Shown: positions 1 to 11,200 of the stretch, one piece after another | How the letters are laid out: each line of letters begins with the position of its first letter | Numbering within the stretch: position 1 is the stretch's first letter | DNA from: Fasciola hepatica | Lineage: Eukaryota; Platyhelminthes; Trematoda; Plagiorchiida; Fasciolidae | DNA: 64,000 bases | Direction: 5' to 3' | Assembly: GCA_948099385.1 (NCBI GenBank) | Contig: CANUEZ040000191.1 | Span: forward strand, 1,860,001-1,924,000 | Made by a program: the position numbers and the translations under genes | Notes under the pieces: model-generated | The model's input: the letters and a program-made list of their open reading frames with translations, nothing else | Database searches by the model: none | Told to the model about the DNA's origin: nothing

Positions 1-71
1 AAAGTTGGGGATTGTGCTATATCATGTAGTGTATATGTTGAACAAAGCGTTGGGACCCATATGAGATAGCC
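1..71. repeat. Truncated tail of a satellite monomer at the window's left edge
   Basis: This is the last part of a monomer whose start lies outside the window. It begins in the AAAGTTGGGGATTG form of the post-hexamer segment, a form seen again only near 2128, 3400, 4252 and 11043, and runs to the anchor of the divergent monomer at 72. It shows that the array continues to the left. Confidence 0.9.
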
Positions 72-134
72 TTATCGTTTGGGTTTTCTAGTGAGAAACG
101 TTAACCCCGACCCTTGTTCGTTCCCCCGTGTGGG
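72..134. repeat. Divergent lead segment, subfamily copy 1
   Basis: In place of the usual TTGTGGTTTGGGTGTTCGAC this monomer has TTATCGTTTGGGTTTTCTAG, followed by TGAGAAACGTTAACCCCGAC and then TTCGTTCCCCCGTG instead of TTCGTGTCCCCGTG. The total length is unchanged (425 bp to the next anchor), and the sequence returns to the normal core at about 125. The replacement is therefore a block of about 50 bp, not an insertion. Confidence 0.85.
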
Positions 135-1771
135 CTCTGTCCATGTGCAATGCTCATGATTCCCTTAGCGGATCAAACAGCTGTACAGTGCTTCCATCAT
201 TTTCAATGGTCAGTTCAGTGTTCAAGCTGCATGGAGAATCATATTATACAAATCTACTCTGCTACTGCTCTATTGCATTGTATGAGCAATCTGTGTGGGG
301 ATTGTTCATAAGGGAATGCCTTGGTTTTACTTAGGCCCATAAATAGAGAAGTGATGGAACATAGGATTGGATCGGTGTGCGAGAATTTGATTGTTACCGT
401 TCAAAGCCAATACGAAAGCGGAAGCCAATTTGGGGACTGTGCTATATCATGTATTGTATATGTTGAACAAAGCGTTGAGACCCATATCGGATAGCCTTGT
501 GGTTTCGGTGTTCGACTGACATTCGTTCACCCCAACCCTTGTTCGTGTCCCCGTGTAGGCTCTGTCCATGTGCAATGCTCTTTCTTCACTTAGCGGATCA
601 AACAGCTGTACAGTGCTTCCATCATTTTCAATGGTCAGTTCAGTGTTCAAGCTGCATGGAGAATCATATTATACAAATCTACTCTGCTACTGCTCTATTG
701 CATTGTATGAGCAATCTGTGTGGGGATTGTTCATAAGGGAATGCCTTGGTTTTACTTAGGCCCATAAATAGAGAAGTGATGGAACATAGGATTGGATCGG
801 TGTGCGAGAATTTGATTGTTACCGTTCAAAGCCAAAGCGAAAGCCGAATCCAATTTGGGGACTGTGCTATATCATGTATTGTATATGTTGAACAAAGCGT
901 TGAGACCCATATCGGATAGCCTTGTGGTTTGGGTGTTCGACTGACATTCGTTCACCCCAATCCTTGTTCGTTCCCCCGTGTGGGCTCTGTCCATGTGCAA
1001 TGCTCATGATTCCCTTAGCGGATCAAACAGCTGTACAGTGCTTCCATCATTTTCAATGGTCAGTTCAGTGTTCAAGCTGCATGGAGAATCATATTATACA
1101 AATCTACTCTGCTACTGCTCTATTGCATTGTATGAGCAATCTGTGTGGGGATTGTTCATAAGGGAATGCCTTGGTTTTACTTAGGCCCATAAATAGAGAA
1201 GTGATGGAACATAGGATTGGATCGGTGTGCGAGAATTTGGTTGTTACCGTTCATAGCGAAAGCGAAAGCCGAATCCAATTTGGGGATTGTGCTATATCAT
1301 GTAGTGTATATGTTGAACAAAGCGTTGAGACCCATATGGGATGGCCTTGTGGTTTGGGTGTTCGACTGACAATCGTTCACCCCAACCCTTGTTTGTGTCC
1401 CCGTGTGGGCTCTGTCCATGTGCAATGCTCATGATTCCCTTAGCGGATCAAACAGCTGTACAGTGCTTCCATCATTTTCAATGGTCAGTTCAGTGTTCAA
1501 GCTGCATGGAGAATCATATTATACAAATCTACTCTGCTACTGCTCTATTGCATTGTATGAGCAATCTGTGTGGGGATTGTTCATAAGGGAATGCCTTGGT
1601 TTTACTTAGGCCCATAAATAGAGAAGTGATGGAACATAGGATTGGATCGGTGTGCGAGAATTTGGTTGTTACCGTTCAAAGCGAAAGCGAAAGCCGAATC
1701 CAATTTGGGGATTGTGCTATATCATGTATTGTATATGTTGAACAAAGCGTTCAGACCCATATCGGATAGCC

Positions 1772-2196
1772 TTGTGGTTTGGGTGTTCGACTGACAATCG
1801 TTCACCCCAACCCTTGTTCGTGTCCCCGTGTGGGCTCTGTCCATGTGCAATGCTCATGATTCCCTTAGCGGATCAAACAGCTGTACAGTGCTTCCATCAT
1901 TTTCAATGGTCAGTTCAGTGTTCAAGCTGCATGGAGAATCATATTATACAAATCTACTCTGCTACTGCTCTATTGCATTGTATGAGCAATCTGTGTGGGG
2001 ATTGTTCATAAGGGAATGCCTTGGTTTTACTTAGGCCCATAAATAGAGAAGTGATGGAACATAGGATTGGATCGGTGTGCGAGAATTTGGTTGTTACCGT
2101 TCAAAGCGAAAGCGAAAGCCGAATCAAAGTTGGGGATTGTGCTATATCATCTAGTGTATATGTTGAACAAAGCGTTGAGACCCATATCGGATAGCC
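1772..2196 (+). repeat. Reference monomer (425 bp) showing internal anatomy
   Basis: This copy is close to the common form. From the anchor: +0 to +56 is a moderately variable lead with GTGTTCGACTGAC and CCTTGTTCGTGTCCCC. +57 to about +265 is a core almost unchanged across the window; it contains the 8-bp palindrome CTGTACAG (1881-1888) and a 5-bp inverted repeat ATTGC/GCAAT around a 9-base loop (1972-1990). +279 to about +360 is the hypervariable zone, containing three AAAGCG-like hexamers (2103-2120). +359 onward is TGGGGATTGTGC and a lead-out to the next anchor that varies at TAGTG/TATTG and GTTGAG/GTTCAG. The 10-mer TGGGGATTGT occurs twice, at 1996 and 2131, 135 bp apart. There are 13 CpG sites in this copy by hand count. 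Confidence 0.9.
2103..2120. repeat. AAAGCG hexamer run inside the hypervariable zone (state 1)
   Basis: Three hexamers AAAGCG, AAAGCG and AAAGCC stand in a row. This is state 1 of the variable zone and is present in most monomers, with point variants (AAAGCCAAAGCG, GAAATCC, GAAATCGAAAGCC, AAATGAAAGCG). State 2, AAAGCTAATGCGGAGGCC, replaces it at the same length; a clear early example is 13991-14008. The run looks like a small internal tandem repeat that has drifted and been swapped between monomers. Confidence 0.7.
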
Positions 2197-4320
2197 TTGT
2201 GGTTTGGGTGTTCGACTGACAATCGTTCACCCCAACCCTTGTTCGTGTCCCCGTGTGGGCTCTGTCCATGTGCAATGCTCATGATTCCCTTAGCGGATCA
2301 AACAGCTGTACAGTGCTTCCATAATTTTCAATGGTCAGTTCAGTGTTCAAGCTGCATGGAGAATCATATTATACAAATCTACTCTGCTACTGCTCTATTG
2401 CATTGTATGAGCAATCTGTGTGGGGATTGTTCATAAGGGAATGCCTTGGTTTTACTTAGGCCCATAAATAGAGAAGTGATGGAACATAGGATTGGATCGG
2501 TGTGCGAGAATTTGGTTGTTACCGTTCAAAGCGAAAGCGAAAGCCGAATCCAATTTGGGGATTGTGCTATATCATGTATTGTATATGTTGAACAAAGCGT
2601 TGAGACCCATATCGGATAGCCTTGTGGTTTGGGTGTTCGACTGACAATCGTTCACCCCAACCCTTGTTCGTGTCTCCGTGTGGGCTCTGTCCATGTTCAA
2701 TGCTCATGATTCCCTTAGCGGATCAAACAGCTGTACAGTGCTTCCATCATTTTCAATGGTCAGTTCAGTGTTCAAGCTGCATGGAGTATAATATTATAGA
2801 AATCTACTCTGCTACTGCTCTATTGCATTGTATGAGCAATCTGTGTGGGGATTGTTCATAAGGGAATGCCTTGGTTTTACTTAGGCCCATAAATAGAGAA
2901 GTGATGGAACATAGGATTGGATCGGTGTGCGAGAATTTGATTGTTACCGTTCAAAGCGAAAGCGAAAGCCGAATCCAATTTGGGGATTGTGCTATATCAT
3001 GTATTGTATATGTTGAACAAAGCGTTCAGACCCATATCGGATAGCCTTGTGGTTTGGGTGTTCCACTGACAATCGTTCACCCAACCCTTGTTCGTGTCCC
3101 CGTGTGGGCTCTGTCCATGTGCAATGCTCATGATTCCCTTAGCGGATCAAACAGCTGTACAGTGCTTCCATCATTTTCAATGGTCAGTTCAGTGTTCAAG
3201 CTGCATGGAGAATCATATTATACAAATCTACTCTGCTACTGCTCTATTGCATTGTATGAGCAATCTGTGTGGGGATTGTTCATAAGGGAATGCCTTGGTT
3301 TTACTTAGGCCCATAAATAGAGAAGTGATGGAACATAGGATTGGATCGGTGCGCGAGAATTTGGTTGTTACCGTTCAAAGCGAAAGCGAAAGCCGAATCA
3401 AAGTTGGGGATTGTGCTATATCATGTAGTGTATATGTTGAACAAAGCGTTGAGACCCATATCGGATAGCCTTGTGGTTTGGGTGTTCGACTGACGTTCGT
3501 TCACCCCAACCCTTGTTCGTGTCCCCGTGTGGGCTCTGTCCATGTGCAATGCTCATGATTCCCTTAGCGGATCAAACAGCTGTACAGTGCTTCCATCATT
3601 TTCAATGGTCAGTTCAGTGTTCAAGCTGCATGGAGAATCATATTATACAAATCTACTCTGCTACTGCTCTATTGCATTGTATGAGCAATCTGTGTGGGGA
3701 TTGTTCATAAGGGAATGCCTTGGTTTTACTTAGGCCCATAAATAGAGAAGTGATGGAACATAGGATTGGATCGGTGTGCGAGAATTTGGTTGTTACCGTT
3801 CAAAGCGAAAGCGAAAGCCGAATCCAATTTGGGGATTGTGCTATATCATGTATTGTATATGTTGAACAAAGCGTTGAGACCCATATCGGATAGCCTTGTG
3901 GTTTGGGTGTTCGACTGACAATCGTTCACCCCAACCCTTGTTCGTGTCCCCGTGTGGGCTCTGTCCATGTGCAATGCTCATGATTCCCTTAGCGGATCAA
4001 ACAGCTGTACAGTGCTTCCATCATTTCCAATGGTCAGTTCAGTGTTCAAGCTGCATGGAGAATCATATTATACAAATCTACTCTGCTACTGCTCTATTGC
4101 ATTGTATGAGCAATCTGTGTGGGGATTGTTCATAAGGGAATGCCTTGGTTTTACTTAGGCCCATAAATAGAGAAGTGATGGAACATAGGATTGGATCGGT
4201 GTGCGAGAATTTGGTTGTTACCGTTCAAAGCGAAAGCGAAAGCCGAATCAAAGTTGGGGATTGTGCTATATCATGTATTGTATATTTTCAACAAAGCGTT
4301 GAGACCCATATCGGATAGCC

Positions 4321-4383
4321 TTATCGTTTGGGTTTTCTAGTGAGAAACGTTAACCACGACCCTTGTTCGTTCCCCCGTGTGGG
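4321..4383. repeat. Divergent lead segment, subfamily copy 2
   Basis: This carries the same TTATCGTTTGGGTTTTCTAG replacement as at 72, with CACGACCC in place of CCCGACCC and the same TTCGTTCCCCCGTG. It lies exactly ten monomers (4249 bp) after the copy at 72. Just upstream the lead-out reads TATATTTTCAACAAAGCG rather than TATATGTTGAACAAAGCG, another private change. Confidence 0.85.
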
Positions 4384-5593
4384 CTCTGTCCATGTGCAAT
4401 GCTCATGATTCCCTTAGCGGATCAAACAGCTGTACAGTGCTTCCATCATTTTCAATGGTCAGTTCAGTGTTCAAGCTGCATGGAGAATCATATTATATAA
4501 ATCTACTCTGCTACTGCTCTATTGCATTGTATGAGCAATCTGTGTGGGGATTGTTCATAAGGGAATGCCTTGATTTTACTTAGGCCCATAAATAGAGAAG
4601 TGATGGAACATAGGATTGGATCGGTGTGCGAGAATTTGGTTGTTACCGTTCAAAGCCAAAGCGAAAGCCGAATCCAATTTGGGGATTGTGCTATATCATG
4701 TATTGTATATGTTGAACAAAGCGGTGAGACCCATATCGGATAGCCTTGTGGTTTGGGTGTTCGACTGACAATCGTTCACCCCAACCCTTGTTCGTGTCCC
4801 CGTGTGGGCTCTGTCCATGTTCAATGCTCATGATTCCCTTAGCGGATCAAACAGCTGTACAGTGCTTCAATAATTTTCAATGATCAGTTCAGTGTTCAAG
4901 CTGCATGGAGAATCATATTATACAAATCTACTCTGCTACTGCTCTATTGCATTGTATGAGCAATCTGTGGGGATTGTTCATAAAGGAATGCCTTGGTTTT
5001 ACTTAGGCCCATAAATAGAGAAGTGATGGAACATAGGATTGGATCGGTGTGCGAGAATTTGATTGTTACCGTTCAAAGCGAAAGCGAAAGCCGAATCCAA
5101 TTTGGGGATTGTGCTATATCATGTATTGTATATGTTGAACAAAGCGTTCAGACCCATATCGGATAGCCTTGTGGTTTGGGTGTTCGACTGACAATCGTTC
5201 ACCCCAACCCTTGTTCGTGTCCCCGTGTGGGCTCTGTCCATGTGCATTGCTCATGATTCCCTTAGCGGATCAAACAGCTCTACAGTGCTTCCATAATTTT
5301 CAATGGTCAGTTCAGTGTTCAAGCTGCATGGAGAATCATATTATACAAATCTACTCTGCTACTGCTCTATTGCATTGTATGAGCAATCTGTGTGGGGATT
5401 GTTCATAAGGGAATGCCTTGGTTTTACTTAGGCCCATAAATAGAGAATTGATGGAACATAGGATTGGATCGGTGTGCGAGAATTTGGTTGTTACCGTTCA
5501 AAGCTTATGCGGAGGACGAATCCAATTTGGGGATTGTGCTATATCATGTATTGTATATGTTGAACAAAGCGTTCAGACCCATATCGGATAGCC

Positions 5594-6016
5594 TTGTGGT
5601 TTCGGTGTTCGACTGACAATCGTTCACCCAAACACTTGTTCGTGTCCCCATGTGGGCTCTGTCCATGTGCAATGCTCATGATTCCCTTAGCGGATCAAAC
5701 AGCTGTACAGTGCTTCCATAATTTTCAATGGTCAGTTCAGTGTTCAAGCTGCATGGAGAATCATATTATACAAATCTACTCTGCTATGCTCTATTGCGTT
5801 GCATGAGCAATCTGTGTGGGGATTGTTCATAAGGGAATGCCTTGGTTTTACTTAGGCCCATAAATAGAGAAGTGATGGAACATAGGATTGGATCGGTGTG
5901 CGAGAGTTTGATTGTCACCGCAGAAATCCAAACGAAAGCCGAATCCAATTTGGGGATTGTGCTATATCATGTAGTGTATATGTTGAACAAAGCGTTGAGA
6001 CCCATATCGGATAGCC
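5594..6016. repeat. Atypical 423-bp monomer with a scrambled hexamer zone
   Basis: The core has lost one base in CTGCTATGCTC (normally CTGCTACTGCTC) and carries GCGTTGCATGAG in place of GCATTGTATGAG, a pair of changes shared only with the next monomer (6017). The hypervariable zone reads GATTGTCACCGCAGAAATCC (5910-5929), one base shorter than usual and unlike either common state. The preceding monomer's zone (5500-5520) is also unusual, with CTTATGCGGAGGACG, which resembles state 2. Confidence 0.75.
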
Positions 6017-8140
6017 TTGTGGTTTCGGTGTTCGACTGACAATCGTTCACCCCAACCCTTGTTCGTGTCCCCGTGTGGGCTCTGTCCATGTGCAATGCTC
6101 ATGATTCCCTTAGCGGATCAAACAGCTGTACAGTGCTTCCATCATTTTCAATGTTCAGTTCAGTGTTCAAGCTGCATGGAGAATCATATTATACAAATCT
6201 ACTCTGCTACTGCTCTATTGCGTTGCATGAGCAATCTGTGTGGGGATTGTTCATAAGGGAATGCCTTGGTTTTACTTAGGCCCATAAATAGCTAAGTGAT
6301 GGAACATAGGATTGGATCGGTGTGCGAGAATTTGGTTGTTACCGTTCAAAGCGAAAGCGAAAGCCGAATCCAATTTGGGGATTGTGCTATATCATGTATT
6401 GTATATGTTGAACAAAGCGTTCAGACCCATATCGGATAGCCTTGTGGTTTGGGTGTTCGACTGACATTCGTTCACCCCAACCCTTGTTCGTGTCCCCGTG
6501 TGGGCTCCCTCCTTGTGCAATGCTCATGATTCCCTTAGCGGATCAAACAGCTCTACAGTGCTTCCATAATTTTCAATGGTCAGTTCAGTGTTCAAGCTGC
6601 ATGGAGAATCATATTATACAAATCTACTCTGCTACTGCTCTATTGCATTGTATGAGCAATCTGTGTGGGGATTGTTCATAAGGGAATGCCTTGGTTTTAC
6701 TTAGCCCATAAATAGAGAAGTGATGGAACATAGGATTGGATCGGTGTGCGAGAATTTGGTTGTTACCGTTCAAAGCGAAAGCGAAAGCCGAAGCCAATTT
6801 GGGGATTATGCTATATCATGTAGTGTATATGTTGAACAAAGCGTTGAGACCCATATCGGATAGCCTTGTGATTTGGGTGTTCGACTGACAATCGTTCACC
6901 CCAACCCTTGTTCGTGTCCCCGTGTGGGCTCTGTCCATGTGCAATGCTCATGATTCCCTTAGCGGATCAAACAGCTGTACAGTGCTTCCATCATTTTCAA
7001 TGGTCAGTTCAGTGTTCAAGCTGCATGGAGAATCATATTATACAAATCTACTCTGCTACTGCTCTATTGCATTGTATGACCAATCTGTGTGGGGATTGTT
7101 CATAAGGGAATGCCTTGGTTTTACTTAGGCCCATAAATAGAGAAGTGATGGAACATAGGATTGGATCGGTGTGCGAGAATTTCTTTGTTACCGTTCAAAG
7201 CGAAAGCGAAAGCCGAATCCAATTTGGGGATTGTGCTATATCATGTATTGTATATGTTGAACAAAGCGTTCAGACCCATATCGGATAGCCTTGTGGTTTG
7301 GGTGTTCGACTGACAATCGTTCACCCCAACCCTTGTTCGTGTCCCCGTGTGGGCTCTGTCCATGTGCAATGCTCATGATTCCCTTAGCGGATCAAACAGC
7401 TGTACAGTGCTTCCATCATTTTCAATGGTCAGTTCAGTGTTCAAGCTGCATGGAGAATCATGTTATACAAATCTACTCTGCTACTGCTCTATTGCATTGT
7501 ATGAGCAATCTGTGTGGGGATTGTTCATAAGGGAATGCCTTGGTTTTACTTAGGCCCATAAATAGAGAAATAATGGAACATAGGATTGGATCGGTGTGCG
7601 AGAATTTGGTTGTTACCTTTCAAAGCCAAAGCGAAAGCCGAATCCAATTTGGGGATTGTGCTTTATCATGTATTGTATATGTTGAACAAAGCGTTGAGAC
7701 CCATATGGGATAGCCTTGTGGTTTGGGTGTTCGACTGACATTCGTTCACCCCAACCCTTGTTCGTGTCCCCGTGTGGGCTCTGTCCATGTGCAATGCTCA
7801 TGATTCCCTTAGCGGATCAAACAGCTGTACAGTGCTTCCATCATTTTCAATGGTCAGTTCAGTGTTCAAGCTGCATGGAGAATCATATTATACAAATCTA
7901 ATCTGCTACTGCTCTATTGCATTGTATGAGCAATCTGTGTGGGGATTGTGCATAAGGGAATGCCTTGGTTTTACTTAGGCCCATAAATAGAGAAGTGATG
8001 GAACATAGGATTGGATCGGTGTGCGAGAATTTGATTGTTACCGTTCAAAGCGAAAGCGAAAGCCGAAGCCCATTTGGGGATTGTGCTATATCATGTAGTG
8101 TATATGTTGAACAAAGCGTTGAGACCCATATCGGATAGAC

Positions 8141-8203
8141 TTATCGTTTGGGTTTTCTAGTGAGAAATGTTAACCCCGAACCTTGTTCGTTCCCCCGTGT
8201 GGG
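8141..8203. repeat. Divergent lead segment, subfamily copy 3
   Basis: This has the same replacement, with GAAATGTTAACC instead of GAAACGTTAACC (a CpG to TpG change) and CCCGAACC. It lies nine monomers (3820 bp) after copy 2. It is the last full copy seen; the rest of the window has only fragments of this subfamily's signature. Confidence 0.85.
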
Positions 8204-11200
8204 CTCTGTCCATGTGCAATGCTCATGATTCCCTTAGCGGATCAAACAGCTCTACAGTGCTTCCATCATTTTCAATGGTCAGTTCAGTGTTCAAGCTGCA
8301 TGGAGAATCATATTATACAAATCTACTCTGCTACTGCTCTATTGCATTGTATGAGCAATCTGTGTGGGGATTGTTCATAAGGGAATGCCTTGGTTTTACT
8401 TAGGCCCATAAATAGAGAAGTGATGGAACATAGGATTGGATCGGTGTGCGAGAATTTGGTTGTTACCGTTCAAAGCGAAAGCGAAATCCGAAGCCAATTT
8501 GGGGATTGTGCTATATCATTTATTGTATATGTTGAACAAAGCGTTGAGACCCATATCGGATAGCCTTGTGGTTTGGGTGTTCGACTGACAATCGTTAACC
8601 CCAACCCTTGTTCGTGTCTCCGTGTGGGTTCTGTCCATGTGCAATGCTCATGATTCCCTTAGCGGATCAAACAGCTCTACAGTGCTTCCATCATTTTCAA
8701 TGGTCAGTTCAGTGTTCAAGCTGCATGGAGAATCATATAATACAAATCTACTCTGCTACTGCTCTATTGCATTGTATGAGCATTCTGTGTGGGGATTGTT
8801 CATAAGGGAATGCCTTGGTTTTACTTAGCCCATAAATAGAGAAGTGATGGAACATAGGATTGGATCGGTGTGCGAGAATTTGGTTGTAACCTTTTAAAGC
8901 GAAAGCGAAAGCCGAATCCAATTTGGGGATTGTGCTATATCATGTATTGTATATGTTGAACAAAGCGTTGAGACCCATATCGGATAGCCTTGTGGTTTGG
9001 GTGTTCGACTGACATTCGTTCACCCCAACCCTTGTTCGTGTCCCCGTGTGGGCTCTGTCCATGTGCAATGCTCATGATTCCCTTAACGGATCAATCAGTT
9101 GTACAGTGCTTCCATAATTTTCAATGGTCAGTTCAGTGTTCAAGCTGCATGGAGAATCATATTATACAAATCTACTCTGCTACTGCTCTATTGCATTGTA
9201 TGAGCAATCTGTGTGGGGATTGTTCATAAGGGAATGCCTTGGTTTTACTTAGGCCCATAAATAGAGAAGTGATGGAACATAGGATTGGATCGGTGTGCGA
9301 GAATTTGGTTGTTACCGTTCAAAGCGAAAGCGAAAGCCGAATCCAATTTGGGGATTGTGCTATATCATGTATTGTATATGTTGAACAAAGCGTTCAGACC
9401 CATATCGGATAGCCTTGTGGTTTGGGTGTTCGACTGACATTCGTTCACCCCAACCCTTGTTCGTGTCCCCGTGTGGGCTCTGTCCATGTGCAATGCTCAT
9501 GATTCCCTTAGCGGATCAAACAGCTGTACAGTGCTTCCATCATTTTCAATTGTCAGTTCAGTGTTCAAGCTGCATGGAGAATCATATTATACAAATCTAC
9601 TCTGCTACTGCTCTATTGCAATGTATGAGCAATCTGTGTGGGGATTGTTCATAAGGGAATGCCCTGGTTTTACTTAGGCCCATAAATAGAGAAGTGATGG
9701 AACATAGGATTGGATCGGTGTGCGAGAATTTCGTTGTTACCGTTCAAAGCGAAAGCGAAAGCCGAATCCAATTTGGGGATTGTGCTATATCATGTATTGT
9801 ATATGTTGAACAAAGCGTTGAGACCCATATCGGATAGCCTTGTGGTTTGGGTGTTCGACTGACAATCGTTCACCCCAACCCTTGTTCGTGTCTCCGTGTG
9901 CGCTCTGTCCATGTGCAATGCTCATGATTCCCTTAGCGGATCAAACAGCTGTACAGTGCTTCCATAATTTTCAATGGTCAGTTCAGTGTTCAAGCTGCAT
10001 GGAGAATCATATTATACAAATCTACTCTGCTACTGCTCTATTGCATTGTATGAGCAATCTGTGTGGAGATTGTTCATAAGGGAATGCCTTTGTTTTACTT
10101 AGGCCCATAAATAGAGAAAAGATGGAACATAGGATTGGATCGGTGTGCGAGAATTTGGTTGTTACCGTTCAAAGCGAAAGCGAAAGCCGAAGCCAATTTG
10201 GGGATTGTGCTATATCATGTAGTGTATATGTTGAACAAAGCGTTCAGACCCATATCGGATAGCCTTGTGGTTTGGGTGTTCGACTGACATTCGTTCACCC
10301 CAACCCTTGTTCGCGTCCCCGTGTGGGCTCTGTCCATGTGCAATGCTCATGATTCCCTTAGCGGATCAAACAGCTGTACAGTGCTTCCATCATTTTCAAT
10401 GGTCAGTTCAGTGTTCAAGCTGCATGGAGAATCATGTTATACAAATCTACTCTGCTACTGCTCTATTGCATTGTATGAGCAATCTGTGTGGGGATTGTTC
10501 ATAAGGGAATGCCTTGGTTTTACTTAGGCCCATAAATAGAGAAGTGATGGAACATAGGATTGGATCGGTGCGCGAGAATTTGGTTGTTACCGTTCAAAGC
10601 GAAAGCGAAAGCCGAATCCAATTTGGGGATTGTGCTATATCATGTATTGTATATGTTGAACAAAGCTTTGAGACCCATATCGGATAGCCTTGTGGTTTGG
10701 GTGTTCGACTGACATTCGTTCAGCCAACCCTTGTTCGTGTCCCCGTGTGGGCTCTGTCCATGTGCAATGCTCATGATTCCCTTAGCGGATCAAATAGCTG
10801 TACAGTGCTTCCATCATTTTCAATGGTCAGTTCAGTGTTCAAGCTGCATGGAGAATCATATTATACAAATCTACTCTGCTACTGCTCTATTGCATTGTAT
10901 GAGCAATCTGTGTGGGGATTGTTCATAAGGGAATGCCTTGGTTTTACTTAGGCCCATAAATAGAGAAGTGATGGAACATAGGATTGGATCGGTGTGCGAG
11001 AATTTGGTTGTTACCGTTCAAAGCGAAAGCGAGATCCGAATCAAAGTTGGGGATTGTGCTATATCATGTAGTGTATATGTTGAACAAAGCGTTGAGACCC
11101 ATATCGGATAGCCTTGTGGTTTGGGTGTTCGACTGACAATCGTTCACCCCAACCCTTGTTCGTGTCTCCGTGTGGGATCTGTCCATGTGCAATGCTCATG

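Larger units (their letters stand above)
72..8989. repeat. Block 1: 21 heterogeneous monomers with a divergent subfamily
   Basis: Anchors: 72, 497, 922, 1347, 1772, 2197, 2622, 3047, 3471, 3896, 4321, 4746, 5169, 5594, 6017, 6442, 6866, 7291, 7716, 8141, 8566. No repeating order of variants is visible. The hexamer zone is almost always in the GCGAAAGCGAAAGCC or GCCAAAGCGAAAGCC state. The monomers at 72, 4321 and 8141 carry a different lead segment. The monomer at 4746 has lost a TG (423 bp). The monomer at 5594 is unusually altered. Two open frames run through most core segments, but they are simply the repeat read in two frames. Confidence 0.93.

Noticed and set aside
1785..1800. CENP-B box-like GTTCGACTGACAATCG
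   Set aside because: The box NTTCGNNNNANNCGGGN needs TTCG, A and CGGG. Here TTCG and A fit, but the CGGG position reads TTCG or ATCG, so the essential second half is missing in all monomers I checked.
1767..1840. tRNA gene at the A/B-box-like pair
   Set aside because: No acceptor or T-stem pairing can be drawn around the motifs, so it is not a tRNA; at most it is a promoter-like resemblance.
1972..1990. Hairpin ATTGC/GCAAT as a terminator or functional RNA fold
   Set aside because: The stem is only five pairs with a nine-base loop, and the common GAGTAAT variant weakens it without compensation. No U-tract follows.
1772..2034. A 79-codon and an overlapping 68-codon open frame in nearly every monomer
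   Set aside because: Two different frames stay open across the same core simply because the core is copied. Start codons of the longer frame are TTG, two-base deletions shift the frame in many copies without any sign of selection, and the amino-acid-changing variants (for example CATCATTTTC/CATAATTTTC) are as free as silent ones. No known domain is recognisable.
2029..2037. TTAGG telomere-like word in TTTACTTAGGCCC
   Set aside because: It is a single occurrence per monomer with no tandem run, so it is not telomeric.
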